Shown here: positions 1 through 9,472 of the stretch, one piece after another
Layout of the letters: every line of letters starts with the position of its first letter
How positions within the stretch are numbered: position 1 is the stretch's first letter
Translations under genes and position numbers: made by a program
Assembly: GCA_008933795.1 (NCBI GenBank)
Contig: WBUJ01000017.1
Location: 1-38,754 of the forward strand
DNA length: 38,754 bases
DNA from: Candidatus Contendibacter sp.
Lineage (GTDB): Bacteria > Pseudomonadota > Gammaproteobacteria > Competibacterales > Competibacteraceae
Direction: 5' to 3'
The notes under the pieces: generated by a model
Told to the model about the DNA's origin: nothing
Databases searched by the model: none
The model's input: only the letters and a program-made list of their open reading frames with translations

Positions 1-1
1 C

Positions 2-835
2 GTCCAGGGCAACGTCACCCAGGACCAGAAATGGCAGCCGGACGCGCTGGACGAGACCTTGAGCCGCTATGTTCGGTTGAGCCTGCCCGAGCAGAACCGG
101 AGCGATGTGATCGTCTGGCCGGAGACTGCGATTCCGGCCTTGCTCGACGAAGTTCGTCCCTTCGTCGCCGCCCTGGCGGGCGCGGCCCAGCAAGCGGGGG
201 TGGATTATGTCGCCGGCATCCCGACCGGATCAAGGGAGGCCGGCGTTTATCACAACAGCATCATCGGCGTCGGCCGCTCGCCGGGGTTGTACCACAAGCG
301 CCGGTTGTTGCCGTTTGGCGAGTATTTGCCCCTGCGCGGGTTCTTCCTGTTCTTCCGCGACTGGGTGGATATCCCGATGGCCGATTTCACGTCGGGCGAC
401 CGGGAGCAACCGCTGTTTCGCGCCGGCGGCCAGCCAGTCGGGCTCTCCATCTGCTTCGAGGCGGTGTTCGGGAGCGAAATCCGGCGGGCGCTGCCCGACG
501 CCACCTGGTTGATCAACCTCAGCAACGATGCTTGGTTCAAGGATTCCGCCGCCCCGCACCAGCATCTGCAAATTGCCCGGATGCGCGCTTTGGAAGTGGG
601 TCGCTACCTGGCTCGTGCTACCAACACCGGCATTTCGGTCATCGCCGACGAGCGCGGCCAGATTCGGGCGCGCGGCGCGCAGTTCCAGGCCGAGGTCGTT
701 CGCGGCGAAGTCCAGCCCTTGCGCGGGCTGACGCCCTATGCCCGGTTCGGGGATTGGCCGGCGATGGTGATGATGATAGGGTTACTTGCCTTGGGGTTGT
801 TCCTGAGCCAACGCACCATCGAGACCACCACATGA
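2..835 (+). CDS. lnt: Apolipoprotein N-acyltransferase, C-terminal part (5' end outside window)
   Basis: Lnt transfers the third acyl chain onto the N-terminal cysteine of lipoproteins in the inner membrane. The frame is open from base 2 (VQGNVTQ...KW), so the gene begins before the window; the first in-window TTG at 59 is not a real start. The fragment is the periplasmic nitrilase-fold domain plus the last membrane helix. The three expected catalytic sites are visible: Glu in VWPETAIP, Lys in YHKRRLLPFGEYLPL and Cys in SICFEAVF. The C-terminal hydrophobic stretch (MVMMIGLLALGLF) is the final transmembrane segment. The stop overlaps the next start as ATGA, which suggests translational coupling. 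Identification is firm. Confidence 0.95.
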   Translation, partial: VQGNVTQDQKWQPDALDETLSRYVRLSLPEQNRSDVIVWPETAIPALLDEVRPFVAALAGAAQQAGVDYVAGIPTGSREAGVYHNSIIGVGRSPGLYHKRRLLPFGEYLPLRGFFLFFRDWVDIPMADFTSGDREQPLFRAGGQPVGLSICFEAVFGSEIRRALPDATWLINLSNDAWFKDSAAPHQHLQIARMRALEVGRYLARATNTGISVIADERGQIRARGAQFQAEVVRGEVQPLRGLTPYARFGDWPAMVMMIGLLALGLFLSQRTIETTT

Positions 836-1521
836 GCCAAGACCCGACCCAACCGCATCCTCGTCGGGGCTATGAGTTTCTCTGGCCCGCTGGCTGGCGG
901 CGGCCCGATCTGGCGCGCGCCTGGAACCGCCACTGGCCCGGGTTGATCGGGCTGCTGAGCGGCGGCCTGCTGCTGGTGGCCTCCTGCGCCACCGCGCCAC
1001 CGCGCAACGTCGAAGATGCCTGCGCCATTTTCGCCGAATACGGCGACTGGTTGCCCGACGCCAGAGCCGCCAGCCGGCGCTGGGGCGTTCCATTGCCGGT
1101 GCTGCTGGCGATCATGCACCAGGAATCGGCTTTTCAGTCCGACGCCCAGCCGCCGCGCCGCTGGTATCTTGGCTTCATTCCCGGCCCGCGTCCCTCGTCC
1201 GCCTATGGCTACAGCCAGGCGCTGGACGGCACCTGGGAACACTATATCGCCGCCACCGGCAACCGGGGCGCCGATCGCGACGAGTTCGGCGACGCGGTGG
1301 ATTTCATCGGCTGGTACGTCAACGAAACCGCCCAGCGTAACCGTATCGCCAGGAGCGACGCCTACAACCAATATCTGGCCTATCACGAGGGGCAGGAAGG
1401 GTTTGCCAAGGGGACTTACCAGAAAAAGCCATGGTTGGTGCAACGGGCGCGACAGGTACGCCGGCAGGCCGACCGCTACCGCGCGCAACTGAACCGCTGC
1501 GAACCGCGCCTGGCCGCCTAG
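832..1521 (+). CDS. SLT-type lytic transglycosylase-like protein, probable lipoprotein
   Basis: A 229-residue protein predicted to cleave peptidoglycan glycosidic bonds. It has an SLT-like core: HQESAFQ (candidate catalytic Glu98), then AYGYSQ (125-130) in place of the usual GLMQ motif, and YLAYHEG (181-187) in place of the AYNAG motif. A hydrophobic segment (about 36-51) ends in LVASC, so Cys52 could be lipidated, although about 35 residues precede it, which is long for a signal peptide. The ATG at 832 overlaps the lnt stop and is the only good start; an internal TTG before LIGLLSG would give a signal peptide with no positive charges. The family is inferred from motifs and fold order; the substrate is not known. 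Confidence 0.75.
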   Translation: MSQDPTQPHPRRGYEFLWPAGWRRPDLARAWNRHWPGLIGLLSGGLLLVASCATAPPRNVEDACAIFAEYGDWLPDARAASRRWGVPLPVLLAIMHQESAFQSDAQPPRRWYLGFIPGPRPSSAYGYSQALDGTWEHYIAATGNRGADRDEFGDAVDFIGWYVNETAQRNRIARSDAYNQYLAYHEGQEGFAKGTYQKKPWLVQRARQVRRQADRYRAQLNRCEPRLAA

Positions 1522-1562
1522 CGCCGTGCGCCACACCCTTTCACCCGCCAGGGAATCCCGCC

Positions 1563-1883
1563 ATGTGCGACGACAACTTTGAGGACGAAGACTGGCGCGA
1601 ACCGGCAGCGCCCTTGCCGCCCAGCAAGAGTCAGCGCAAGCGGGAGGCAACCGCATTGCAGGAACTGGGCGAGCGCTTGGTAAAACTCACGCCAGCGCAA
1701 TCGAGCCGCGTCCCGCTGCCGGACGAGTTGCTGGCGGCGGTGCGGGTGGCTCAAGGCATCGCGCAACGCGGCGGGCGCAAGCGCCAGTTGCAATACATCG
1801 GCAAGCTGATGCGCCAGTTGGACGAGGCGGAAACGGAGGCGATCCGCGCCGCCCTGGCCACGACGCCAGCGCCGCGCCGATAA
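1563..1883 (+). CDS. darP: DarP/YjgA (DUF615) ribosome-biogenesis factor, C-terminally truncated
   Basis: The 106-residue product matches the N-terminal half of DarP (YjgA), a factor for late 50S subunit assembly. It shows an acidic N-terminus (DDNFEDEDW), then KSQRKREATALQELGERLVKL, PLPDEL, and the basic RKRQLQYIGKLMRQ segment. Family members are usually about 170-180 residues (from memory), so roughly the last 70 are missing after IRAAL. No other frame continues the protein, because the following transporter begins three bases after the stop. The ATG at 1563 was chosen because it starts the acidic segment. It may be a genuinely short form or a pseudogene made by deletion. Confidence 0.75.
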   Translation: MCDDNFEDEDWREPAAPLPPSKSQRKREATALQELGERLVKLTPAQSSRVPLPDELLAAVRVAQGIAQRGGRKRQLQYIGKLMRQLDEAETEAIRAALATTPAPRR

Positions 1884-1885
1884 TT

Positions 1886-3085
1886 TTGGAGCCTCCTTCC
1901 CTGACTATCCCACCCCTGTCCTGGTTGCTGATTCTCGGCGCACTGATGGCGTTCGCGCCCATGTCCATCGACATGTATCTGCCCGGCTTGCCGGCCATCG
2001 CCGCTGACTTTGGTGCTGAAACCTCAGCGGTGCAATTCACCTTGGCCAGCTTTTTCATCGGCCTGGCGTTGGGCCAGGCGATTCATGGGCCACTGGCCGA
2101 CCGCTACGGGCGCAAACCGCCGCTGTACGCCGGGCTGGCGCTCTACGTGGTTGCTTCCATCGGCTGCGCGCTGGCGCCGGATCTGATCGCGCTGATCGTA
2201 TTGCGCTTTCTGCAAGCCGTGGGTGGCTGCGCCGGGATCGTGATCGCCCGGGCCATCGTGCGCGACTGCTGCGACGCCCATACCTCGGCGCGGGTGTTCT
2301 CGCTGATGATGCTGATCATGGGGTTGGCGCCAATTCTCGCGCCGTTTCTGGGCGGCTGGATTCTCTGGCTGGCCGGCTGGCGGGCGATCTTTGTGGTGCT
2401 GGCCTTGTTTGGGTTGGGTTGCCTGATCGCGGTCTGGCTTCATCTGCGGGAAACCCGCCCGGCGAATACCGTTGCCAGCACCAGCATCGGCGCGGCGTTG
2501 CGGGTTTACGGGGAACTGTTGCACGACCGGCATTTCGTCGGCTATACCCTGGCCGGCAGCTTGGCCCATGCCGGGATGTTCGCCTACATCACCGGGTCGC
2601 CGCACGTCTTCATCGAGGTCCATGGCGTTTCGGCGCAGAATTTCGGTTGGCTATTTGGCCTCAACGCGCTGGGGCTGATCGCCAGTTCCCAGGTGAATCG
2701 CCACCTGTTGGCGCGTCATTCCGCGGACGCGATCCTGCGACGGGCCAACCGTTCGACCGCGGTGCTGGGACTGGGATTGCTGGCCATCGCCGCCGGTGGT
2801 TGGGGTGGACTGCCGATGCTGCTGCTCCCGCTGTTCGGCTACAGCGTCAGCCTGGGCTTCACTGCGCCGAACGCCATGGCCAATGCGCTGGCGCACCAGG
2901 GGACGCGGGCCGGCAGCGCCTCGGCCCTGCTGGGCGCCTTGCAATTTGGTATCGCGACCCTGGCTAGCACGCTGGTCGGGCTGCTGGGCCATGGTTCGGC
3001 GGTGCCGATGGCCGCGGTCATCGCCGGTTGCGGGCTGCTGGCCTACGGCGCGCACCGATGGCTGGTTGGCGGCGGGACCGCTTGA
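1886..3085 (+). CDS. Bcr/CflA-family multidrug efflux MFS transporter
   Basis: A 399-residue 12-helix major facilitator protein of the drug:H+ antiporter type. Bcr/CflA hallmarks are visible: APMSIDMYLPGLPAIAADFG near the N-terminus, ALGQAIHGPLADRYGRKPPL (loop 2-3 MFS signature, about residues 61-80), and AGMFAYITGSPHVFIE in the second half. The TTG at 1886 is used because it gives the N-terminal length expected for Bcr; the first in-frame ATG would cut into helix 1. It starts just after the darP stop with no clear Shine-Dalgarno, so coupled translation is likely. Substrate cannot be told from sequence. Confidence 0.88.
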   Translation: MEPPSLTIPPLSWLLILGALMAFAPMSIDMYLPGLPAIAADFGAETSAVQFTLASFFIGLALGQAIHGPLADRYGRKPPLYAGLALYVVASIGCALAPDLIALIVLRFLQAVGGCAGIVIARAIVRDCCDAHTSARVFSLMMLIMGLAPILAPFLGGWILWLAGWRAIFVVLALFGLGCLIAVWLHLRETRPANTVASTSIGAALRVYGELLHDRHFVGYTLAGSLAHAGMFAYITGSPHVFIEVHGVSAQNFGWLFGLNALGLIASSQVNRHLLARHSADAILRRANRSTAVLGLGLLAIAAGGWGGLPMLLLPLFGYSVSLGFTAPNAMANALAHQGTRAGSASALLGALQFGIATLASTLVGLLGHGSAVPMAAVIAGCGLLAYGAHRWLVGGGTA

Positions 3086-3110
3086 AAACCCTCAACCTAT
3101 CGACGGCCTC

Positions 3111-4049
3111 ATGTCTCCTCATCATCGCCACGCCCTGACCTTGAGTATCGGCTTGGCCGCTCTGCTGTATCTGGGATTTGTCCTGTTTGCCGACCACGCG
3201 GCGGTGTTGGCGGCGCTGCGACGGGTCGATTCGCCAGTGCTGGCGGCGATTTTTGCTCTGTCGCTGCTCAACTACCTGCTGCGGTTCTGGCGGTGGCGGC
3301 GCTACATCGCCGCGTTCGGCCACGTCCTGCCGTGGTGGCGGCACTTTCTCTATTACCTGGCGGGCTTTACCCTGACCGTGACTCCAGGCAAGGCCGGCGA
3401 GGCGGTGCGGTCGCTTTACCTGCGCGGGCACGGCGTGAGCTATGCCCAGAGCTTGGCGGCGCTGTTCGTGGAACGATTGCTGGACGTGCTGGCGATGAGC
3501 CTGCTGGCGCTGCTGATCCTGCTGGCCCGGCCCGATTACGCCTGGCTGGCGGCGGTGGCCTGGGGGCTGACGCTGGGGCTGATCTGGCTGGTGACTCGCG
3601 CTTGGCTGCCGGAGCGATTGCGAATGTTGGGACAGGGTCATCGCTACGGTCATCGGTTCGACCGGCTGGCGCGGTTGCTCGATTCGGCGGCGGTGCTGCT
3701 ACGACCGGGCAACTTTCTGTTCGGACTGGGGCTGGGTGTGCTGTCCTGGGGACTGGAAGGGCTATCCTTGTATCTGATCGCTCGCGGCGTCGGCGTCGAA
3801 CTTAGCCTCGCCGCCGGCATCGGCATCTACGCCATCGCGGTGCTGGCCGGGGCGCTGTCGTTCCTGCCCGGCGGCTTGGGGGGAACCGAGGCGCTGATGG
3901 GGGTGCTGCTGGTCGCTGTCGGTTCGGATGGCCCGTCGGCGGTCGCCATCACTTTGCTGTGCCGGATTGCGACGCTGTGGTTCGCGGTCGCGCTGGGCGG
4001 GATAGCGGTGGCGGTGCTGGGCATCGACGGCCGGCGAGCAACTATTTAA
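3111..4049 (+). CDS. Flippase-like integral membrane protein (UPF0104 / LPG synthase TM-domain family)
   Basis: A 312-residue polytopic protein with about eight hydrophobic segments. Features of the lysylphosphatidylglycerol-synthase transmembrane family (YbhN-like, UPF0104) are seen: LRFWRWRRYI after helix 2, TPGKAGEAVRSLYL (about 92-105), FVERLLDVLAMSLLAL, and LSFLPGGLGGTEALMG near the C-terminus. There is no aminoacyl-transferase domain, so it is probably a lipid-handling membrane protein and not a full MprF. The ATG at 3111 lies 25 bases after the exporter stop. The family assignment is good; the function is unknown. Confidence 0.82.
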   Translation: MSPHHRHALTLSIGLAALLYLGFVLFADHAAVLAALRRVDSPVLAAIFALSLLNYLLRFWRWRRYIAAFGHVLPWWRHFLYYLAGFTLTVTPGKAGEAVRSLYLRGHGVSYAQSLAALFVERLLDVLAMSLLALLILLARPDYAWLAAVAWGLTLGLIWLVTRAWLPERLRMLGQGHRYGHRFDRLARLLDSAAVLLRPGNFLFGLGLGVLSWGLEGLSLYLIARGVGVELSLAAGIGIYAIAVLAGALSFLPGGLGGTEALMGVLLVAVGSDGPSAVAITLLCRIATLWFAVALGGIAVAVLGIDGRRATI

Positions 4050-4195
4050 ATTCATCTACAATTTCTCGATCCAGCCCGGTTTGAGCACTGCATTGAACGA
4101 CGCCCAGCATCGCGCGAAACCGTCGCGGTTCAAAGCCCGCCTGCGCCATTCGCCCGCCGGCGATTCACCGTCCACCCTCCACACCGTAAGCTCCT

Positions 4196-4651
4196 ATGCC
4201 CGTCATTGGTAAACTCCCGTCATTTCCCGCCCGTCTGGCCGCGCTGGCGCTGGCCGCGCTGATGCTGGCCGGTTGCGCCGCCAAGGGCGATCCGTCGTCG
4301 CCCCCTCCCGCCGGCGTCCGCGAAGATGGATCGCTGATTCTCACCCGCGCCGACAACAATCGAACCGCCGAACTCCGGGTGGGCGAGCGCTTGGTCATGC
4401 GGTTGCCGGAGAATCCCGCGACCGGTTACACTTGGGCCATCGACGAGACCGACAGCCGGTTGCTGACGCTGGGTAGCACCGACTACGCTCCGCCCGAGAC
4501 CGGATCGATCGGGGCGCGCGGCCAGCGCATTTTCACTTTTACCGCCCGTCAACCCGGCGAGGTCGCGCTCAAGCTCAAGTACTGGCGGTTCTGGGAAGGC
4601 GACGCCTCGGCGACCGATCGCTGTGTCGTCAATCTCCGCATCCTGCCCTAG
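4196..4651 (+). CDS. Chagasin-like (I42 family) protease-inhibitor lipoprotein
   Basis: A 151-residue secreted lipoprotein. The signal peptide ends in the lipobox LAGC (Cys27), predicting a membrane-anchored periplasmic protein. The mature part has the chagasin/I42 signatures: NPATGYTW (73-80), the motif that enters the active site of papain-like cysteine proteases, a glycine-rich loop before the FTF strand (GARGQRIFTF), and KYWRFWEG (128-135) in place of the RPW motif. Such proteins inhibit cysteine peptidases in characterised members; the bacterial target is unknown. It lies just upstream of another lipoprotein gene with no terminator between them. Confidence 0.85.
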   Translation: MPVIGKLPSFPARLAALALAALMLAGCAAKGDPSSPPPAGVREDGSLILTRADNNRTAELRVGERLVMRLPENPATGYTWAIDETDSRLLTLGSTDYAPPETGSIGARGQRIFTFTARQPGEVALKLKYWRFWEGDASATDRCVVNLRILP

Positions 4652-4766
4652 AACCGCCCGCAAAATTCGGGGGATGCCAAACCCCGCAAGCATCTTTCGA
4701 GGCCGGCGGCTACCGAACCGGCTCTTTCATCCCGGATCATCCAAAGTTACCAAGGAGAAAATAGTA

Positions 4767-5381
4767 ATGAAAAACCGCATGTTGATTGCTTTGAGCGCAC
4801 TGAGCCTGCTGCTGACGGCGGGCTGTGCGTCCACGAACAAAGCGCCGGAGGCAACCTCCCAGGCGACCACTCAATCCGCCGCTCCTGAAATGGCCGTCGG
4901 CGAAGTGGTCACCGCGACCTTTAAGGTGCAGGCGGTGGACCTCGACAAGCGACTGGTCACCCTCAAGGATAAGGCCGGCAAGGTTTTCACCATCCATGTC
5001 GGCGAGGAGGCCCGCAACCTTCCGCAGTTGAAGGTCGGCGACCGGGTCGTGGCGAAGTATTACGAGGCCGTGGCCGTCAGCCTCACCAAGGATTTGACGG
5101 GTGGCGTCACCGAGAAGAAAGAGACGATCAGCGCCGAACGCACCCCGCTGGGTCAGAAACCGGGCGGCGCCGTGCGCAACAACGTGGACATCGTGGCGAA
5201 CGTCATCGCGATCAACAAGAAAACCCGCAAGGTCACCCTGAAGGGGCCGGAACGCGCGATCACGGTCAAGGCGCCCCAGGACGTGGACATCAGCCAGGTC
5301 AAGATCGGCGATCAGGTGCGGGTCAACTACGTCGAGGAATTCGCCATCGCGGTGGAGCCGGCGCCCACCAAGAAGAAATAA
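4767..5381 (+). CDS. Hypothetical lipoprotein with two internal OB-like repeats
   Basis: A 204-residue lipoprotein. The signal peptide (MKNRMLIALSALSLLLTAGC) has a lipobox with Cys20. After a Thr/Ala/Gln-rich linker, two homologous segments follow: about 48-106 (VTATFKVQAVDLDKRLVTLK...LKVGDRVVAKYYEAVAV) and about 142-197 (DIVANVIAINKKTRKVTLK...VKIGDQVRVNYVEEFAI). Each has the pattern xVxAxxxxxRxVTLK...GDxVxVxYxE, suggesting tandem small beta-barrels. A good Shine-Dalgarno (AAGGAG, 4752-4757) sits nine bases before the ATG. The gene ends in a run of lysines and is followed by an intrinsic terminator. No function is assigned. Confidence 0.8.
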   Translation: MKNRMLIALSALSLLLTAGCASTNKAPEATSQATTQSAAPEMAVGEVVTATFKVQAVDLDKRLVTLKDKAGKVFTIHVGEEARNLPQLKVGDRVVAKYYEAVAVSLTKDLTGGVTEKKETISAERTPLGQKPGGAVRNNVDIVANVIAINKKTRKVTLKGPERAITVKAPQDVDISQVKIGDQVRVNYVEEFAIAVEPAPTKKK

Positions 5382-5420
5382 ATCCGTCGCTGATCGCCGA
5401 CTGGACGGTTTGCCCAGGAA

Positions 5421-5441
5421 CCCGCCTTACGGCGGGTTTTT
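5421..5441 (+). terminator. Intrinsic terminator after the lipoprotein gene
   Basis: Perfect 6-bp GC stem CCCGCC (5421-5426) / GGCGGG (5431-5436) with a TTAC loop, followed by five T residues. It lies 40 bases after the lipoprotein stop and separates that gene from valS. Confidence 0.9.
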
Positions 5442-5555
5442 CATGACTGGCGGAACCTCGTCTCCCCGCGTTGGCAAGCTGGGTTATACTTTCCACCCCG
5501 AATAAAACCGCGCCCCACGCGATGGCGCCCGCCGATCTCCATTCCGACGACCGTC

Positions 5556-8357
5556 ATGGATAAAACCTACGAACCGCACGCCATTGAATCCCGCTGGTAT
5601 GCCCTTTGGGAAGAGCGGGGCTATTTCGCGCCCAGCGGCCAGGGCGAACCCTACTGCATCATGATTCCACCGCCGAACGTCACCGGCACCCTGCACATGG
5701 GCCACGCCTTCCAGGACACCATCATGGACGCGCTGACCCGCTATTACCGGATGAAGGGTTACAACGCCCTGTGGCAGCCGGGCACCGATCACGCCGGCAT
5801 CGCCACTCAAATGGTGGTGGAGCGGCAACTGGCCGGCGAAGGCAAAACCCGCCACGATCTGGGCCGCGAGGCGTTCATCGAGCGGGTGTGGGCGTGGAAG
5901 GCGGAATCCGGCGGCACCATCACCCGCCAGTTGCGGCGGATGGGCGCGTCAGTGGACTGGGCGCGGGAACGCTTCACCATGGACGACGGACTGTCGGCGG
6001 CGGTGCGAGAGGTGTTCGTTCGCCTGTACGAGGAGAGGCTGATCTATCGCGGCCAGCGGCTGGTGAACTGGGACCCGGTGCTGCACACCGCCGTGTCGGA
6101 CCTGGAGGTGGTCAGCGACGAAGAAAACGGGTTCATGTGGCATATCCGCTACCCACTGGCCGAGGGCGGTGGCGATCTGGTGGTCGCCACTACCCGCCCG
6201 GAGACCATGCTGGGCGATACCGCTGTGGCGGTCCATCCCGACGACGAGCGCTACCAGCACCTGATCGGCCTGCACGTGGCGCTGCCGCTGACCGGCCGGA
6301 ACATCCCCATCATCGCCGACGAGTACGTGGACCCCAGCTTCGGCACCGGCTGCGTCAAGATCACCCCCGCCCACGACTTCAATGACTACGCGGTCGGCCA
6401 GCGCCACAGCCTGCCGCTGCTCAACATCTTCACCCCCGACGCCAAAATCAACGACAACGGCCCCGAAGCCTATCGCGGTCTGGACCGGTTCGAGGCCCGC
6501 AAGCGGGTCGTCGCCGATCTGGAGGAACTGGGGCTGATGGAGGACATCAAGCCGCACAAGCTGATGGTCCCGCGCGGCGACCGCAGCCACGCCGTCATCG
6601 AACCGTTTCTGACTGATCAGTGGTACGTCAAAGCCGGGCCGCTGGCCGGTCCCGCCATCGCCGCCGTCAAGACCGGCAAGATCAAATTCATCCCGGAAAA
6701 CTGGGAGAAAACCTATTTCGACTGGATGAACCGGATCGAAGACTGGTGCATCAGCCGGCAAATCTGGTGGGGCCACCGGATTCCGGCCTGGTACGACGCG
6801 CGGGGCAAGGTTTACGTGGGCCGTAGCGAAGCGGAAGTGCGGGCAACACACCGACTCGGCCCGGACGTGGCGTTGGAACAGGATCCCGACGTGCTGGACA
6901 CCTGGTTCTCCTCGGCGCTGTGGCCGTTTTCCACGCTGGGCTGGCCAGAAAATACCAAGGCGCTCAAGACCTTCTATCCGACCAGCGTGCTGGTCACCGG
7001 CTTCGACATCATCTTCTTCTGGGTAGCCCGGATGATCATGATGGGCCTGAAGTTCATGGGCGACGTGCCCTACCGCGAGGTCTACATTCACGGTCTGGTG
7101 CGCGATCAGGACGGCCAGAAAATGTCGAAATCCAAGGGCAACGTGCTCGACCCGCTGGATTTGATTGACGGCGTGGGGCTGGAGGAATTGGTCGCCAAGC
7201 GCACTACCGGGCTGATGCAGCCGCAGATGGCGCCGGCGATTGAGAAGGCCACCCGCAACCAGTTTTCCGCCGGCATTCGCGCCCACGGTACCGATGCCCT
7301 GCGGTTCACCTTCGCCGCGCTGGCGACGACGGGGCGCGACATCGTGTTCGACATGGGTCGGGTCGAGGGCTACCGCAACTTCTGCAACAAGCTGTGGAAC
7401 GCCGCCCGCTACGTGCTGATGAATACCGAAGGGCGCGACACTGGCCTGAGCGGTGGCGAAATCGAACTCAGCCAGGCCGACCGCTGGATTCGATCCCGCT
7501 TGCAGGACGCTATTGCCGAAGTTAACACCGCCATTCAGGGCTACCGTTTCGATCAAGCGGCGCAGGCGCTGTACGAGTTCACCTGGAACGAGTTCTGTGA
7601 CTGGTATCTGGAACTGTCCAAGCCGGTGCTGACCGACCCGGCCAGTTCCGAGGCCGCCCAGCGCGGGACCCGGCGGACGCTGGTTCAGGTGCTGGAAACC
7701 CTGTTGCGGCTGTTGCACCCGCTGATGCCGTTCATCACCGAGGAGATCTGGCAACGGGTCGCGCCGCTGGCCGGGAAAATCTCCCTTTCGCCCCTTGCAT
7801 GGCAGGGTCAGAGCGAGGGGGCTTCCATCATGCTCCAGCCCTACCCGGAGATCGACCCAACCCTGGTGGACGACGGCGCGGTAGCCGAGATCGAATGGCT
7901 GCGCCAGTTTCTGCTGGGCGTGCGCCGCATCCGCGCCGAGATGAACATCGCGCCCGGCAAGCCGCTGCCGGTGCTGTTGCAACAGGGCGCGGACGAGGAT
8001 CGGGCGCGGTTGGAGCGGCAGCGTCGCGCCTTGATGACGCTGGGCCGACTGGAATCCATCGCCTGGCTGGGCGAAGAGGAACCGGCGCCGGAAGCCGCCG
8101 CCGCGCTGGCCGGGGCGATGAAAATCCTGATCCCCATGGCCGGCCTGATCGACCAGGCGGCGGAAACCGCCCGCCTCGACAAGGAAATCGCCAAGCTGCG
8201 CAAGGAGGCGGAACGCGGCGTGGCCAAGCTGGGCAACGCCGACTTCCTGGGCCGCGCGCCGACCGAAGTCGTCGAAAAGGAACGCGCCCGCTTGGCGGAA
8301 CTCCAACTGGCCGCGACCAAGCTGGAAGAACAACGGACGCGCATCCGGCAATTGTAA
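5556..8357 (+). CDS. valS: Valine--tRNA ligase
   Basis: A 933-residue class I aminoacyl-tRNA synthetase that charges tRNA-Val. The HIGH motif appears as HMGH (47-50) in [14 protein letters not shown] and the KMSKS loop at 522-526. The CP1 editing domain ([19 protein letters not shown]), the WPF/TLGWP region, the anticodon-binding domain and the C-terminal coiled coil ([13 protein letters not shown]...KLEEQRTRI) are all in order. Length is close to that of E. coli ValS (951). The ATG at 5556 gives the expected N-terminus [15 protein letters not shown]2333 gene follows 34 bases downstream. Confidence 0.97.
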   Translation: MDKTYEPHAIESRWYALWEERGYFAPSGQGEPYCIMIPPPNVTGTLHMGHAFQDTIMDALTRYYRMKGYNALWQPGTDHAGIATQMVVERQLAGEGKTRHDLGREAFIERVWAWKAESGGTITRQLRRMGASVDWARERFTMDDGLSAAVREVFVRLYEERLIYRGQRLVNWDPVLHTAVSDLEVVSDEENGFMWHIRYPLAEGGGDLVVATTRPETMLGDTAVAVHPDDERYQHLIGLHVALPLTGRNIPIIADEYVDPSFGTGCVKITPAHDFNDYAVGQRHSLPLLNIFTPDAKINDNGPEAYRGLDRFEARKRVVADLEELGLMEDIKPHKLMVPRGDRSHAVIEPFLTDQWYVKAGPLAGPAIAAVKTGKIKFIPENWEKTYFDWMNRIEDWCISRQIWWGHRIPAWYDARGKVYVGRSEAEVRATHRLGPDVALEQDPDVLDTWFSSALWPFSTLGWPENTKALKTFYPTSVLVTGFDIIFFWVARMIMMGLKFMGDVPYREVYIHGLVRDQDGQKMSKSKGNVLDPLDLIDGVGLEELVAKRTTGLMQPQMAPAIEKATRNQFSAGIRAHGTDALRFTFAALATTGRDIVFDMGRVEGYRNFCNKLWNAARYVLMNTEGRDTGLSGGEIELSQADRWIRSRLQDAIAEVNTAIQGYRFDQAAQALYEFTWNEFCDWYLELSKPVLTDPASSEAAQRGTRRTLVQVLETLLRLLHPLMPFITEEIWQRVAPLAGKISLSPLAWQGQSEGASIMLQPYPEIDPTLVDDGAVAEIEWLRQFLLGVRRIRAEMNIAPGKPLPVLLQQGADEDRARLERQRRALMTLGRLESIAWLGEEEPAPEAAAALAGAMKILIPMAGLIDQAAETARLDKEIAKLRKEAERGVAKLGNADFLGRAPTEVVEKERARLAELQLAATKLEEQRTRIRQL

Positions 8358-8391
8358 GTTTGGCAACTCACCAAAAAATCAAGGAATACTA

Positions 8392-9471
8392 ATGGACACT
8401 CAAGAATCCGCATCCCCGACCAAGCCCAAACTGGGCGCCAAAGTTACCCAAGTCGCCACGCTCTACCATCCGCGCACCTGGAAGGAAAAAGGCCTGTGGT
8501 GGACGCTGGGGTTGTTCCTGGTCACCTACGTTATCGTCTTCATCGTGCTCGGGTTTATCTGGTCGCGCTCGCCCGGCGAGTTCGATGTGCGCGAGAGCGC
8601 TCTGGCCTTGGCTAACAACGAGCAGAAAAAACTGGTGCCGGGCTACGTGACCGCCGCCACCACCATCCGCATCGCCGAGACCCTGCTGGACAAGCCCGGC
8701 GGCTACCTCAGCAACGACATCACGCCGCCGGGCGTCTATCTCGATAATATCCCCAACTGGGAATTTGGTGTGTTGACCGAACTGCGCGATCTAGCGCGCT
8801 CCCTGCGCAACGAATTCAGCCGCTCCCAGACCCAGTCCATTGAGGACAAGGATTTGCAGGTCGCCGAGCCGAAGTTCAGCTACGACTCGGAATCCTGGAT
8901 TCTGCCGTCCACCGAGTCGGAATACCGCACGGGGATCGAGGCGCTCTATCGCTATTTGAACCGGTTGGCCGACGACAAGGCGTTCGATGGTCAGTTTTTC
9001 ACCCGCGCCGACAATCTCAGCGCCTACCTGCAAGTGGTTGAGAAGCGGCTGGGCAGTCTGGCGCAGCGGCTGGCGGCTGGCGTCGGCCAGACCCGTTTCA
9101 ATCTGGATCTGGCCGGCGATCCCAACGCCCGTCAGTCCACGCCGTCTCCGGCCCAGTCCCAAGTCAAGACGCCATGGCTGAAGATCGACGACGTGTTCTT
9201 CGAGGCGCGCGGCTACACTTGGGCGCTGGTGCATACCCTCAAGGCGCTGGAGGTGGATTTCGGCGACGTACTCGCCAACAAAAACGCGATAGTGTCGCTC
9301 AAGCAGATCGTCCGCGAACTGGAAAACACCCAGAGCTTTATCTGGAGTCCGATGATCCTGAATGGCACCGGGTTCGGACCCATGGCCAATCACTCGCTGA
9401 TCATGGCCTCGTACATCTCCCGCGCCAACGCCGCGATCATCGACCTGCGCAATCTGTTGTTGCAGGGCTAG
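8392..9471 (+). CDS. DUF2333 family membrane-anchored protein
   Basis: A 359-residue protein with a cytoplasmic N-terminal tail, one transmembrane helix (about 36-57, WWTLGLFLVTYVIVFIVLGF) and a large soluble domain, probably periplasmic. Motifs recalled from DUF2333 are seen: LVPGYVTAATTIRIAETLLDKPGGYLSND, PPGVYLDN, WEFGVLTELRDL and a C-terminal YISRANAAIIDLRNLL. A purine-rich AAGGAA lies six bases before the ATG. It sits between valS and a membrane hydrolase gene that starts two bases after its stop, so all three may be cotranscribed. The family function is unknown. Confidence 0.82.
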   Translation: MDTQESASPTKPKLGAKVTQVATLYHPRTWKEKGLWWTLGLFLVTYVIVFIVLGFIWSRSPGEFDVRESALALANNEQKKLVPGYVTAATTIRIAETLLDKPGGYLSNDITPPGVYLDNIPNWEFGVLTELRDLARSLRNEFSRSQTQSIEDKDLQVAEPKFSYDSESWILPSTESEYRTGIEALYRYLNRLADDKAFDGQFFTRADNLSAYLQVVEKRLGSLAQRLAAGVGQTRFNLDLAGDPNARQSTPSPAQSQVKTPWLKIDDVFFEARGYTWALVHTLKALEVDFGDVLANKNAIVSLKQIVRELENTQSFIWSPMILNGTGFGPMANHSLIMASYISRANAAIIDLRNLLLQG

Positions 9472-9472
9472 G

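Noticed and set aside
5471..5490. TTGGCA and TATACT upstream of valS as a promoter
   Set aside because: The hexamers are only eight bases apart, far too close for sigma-70.
5949..8366. 805-residue open frame on the minus strand across valS
   Set aside because: It is an antisense shadow of a confidently identified gene; long stop-free antisense frames are expected at this GC content and the translation is low-complexity with no known motifs.
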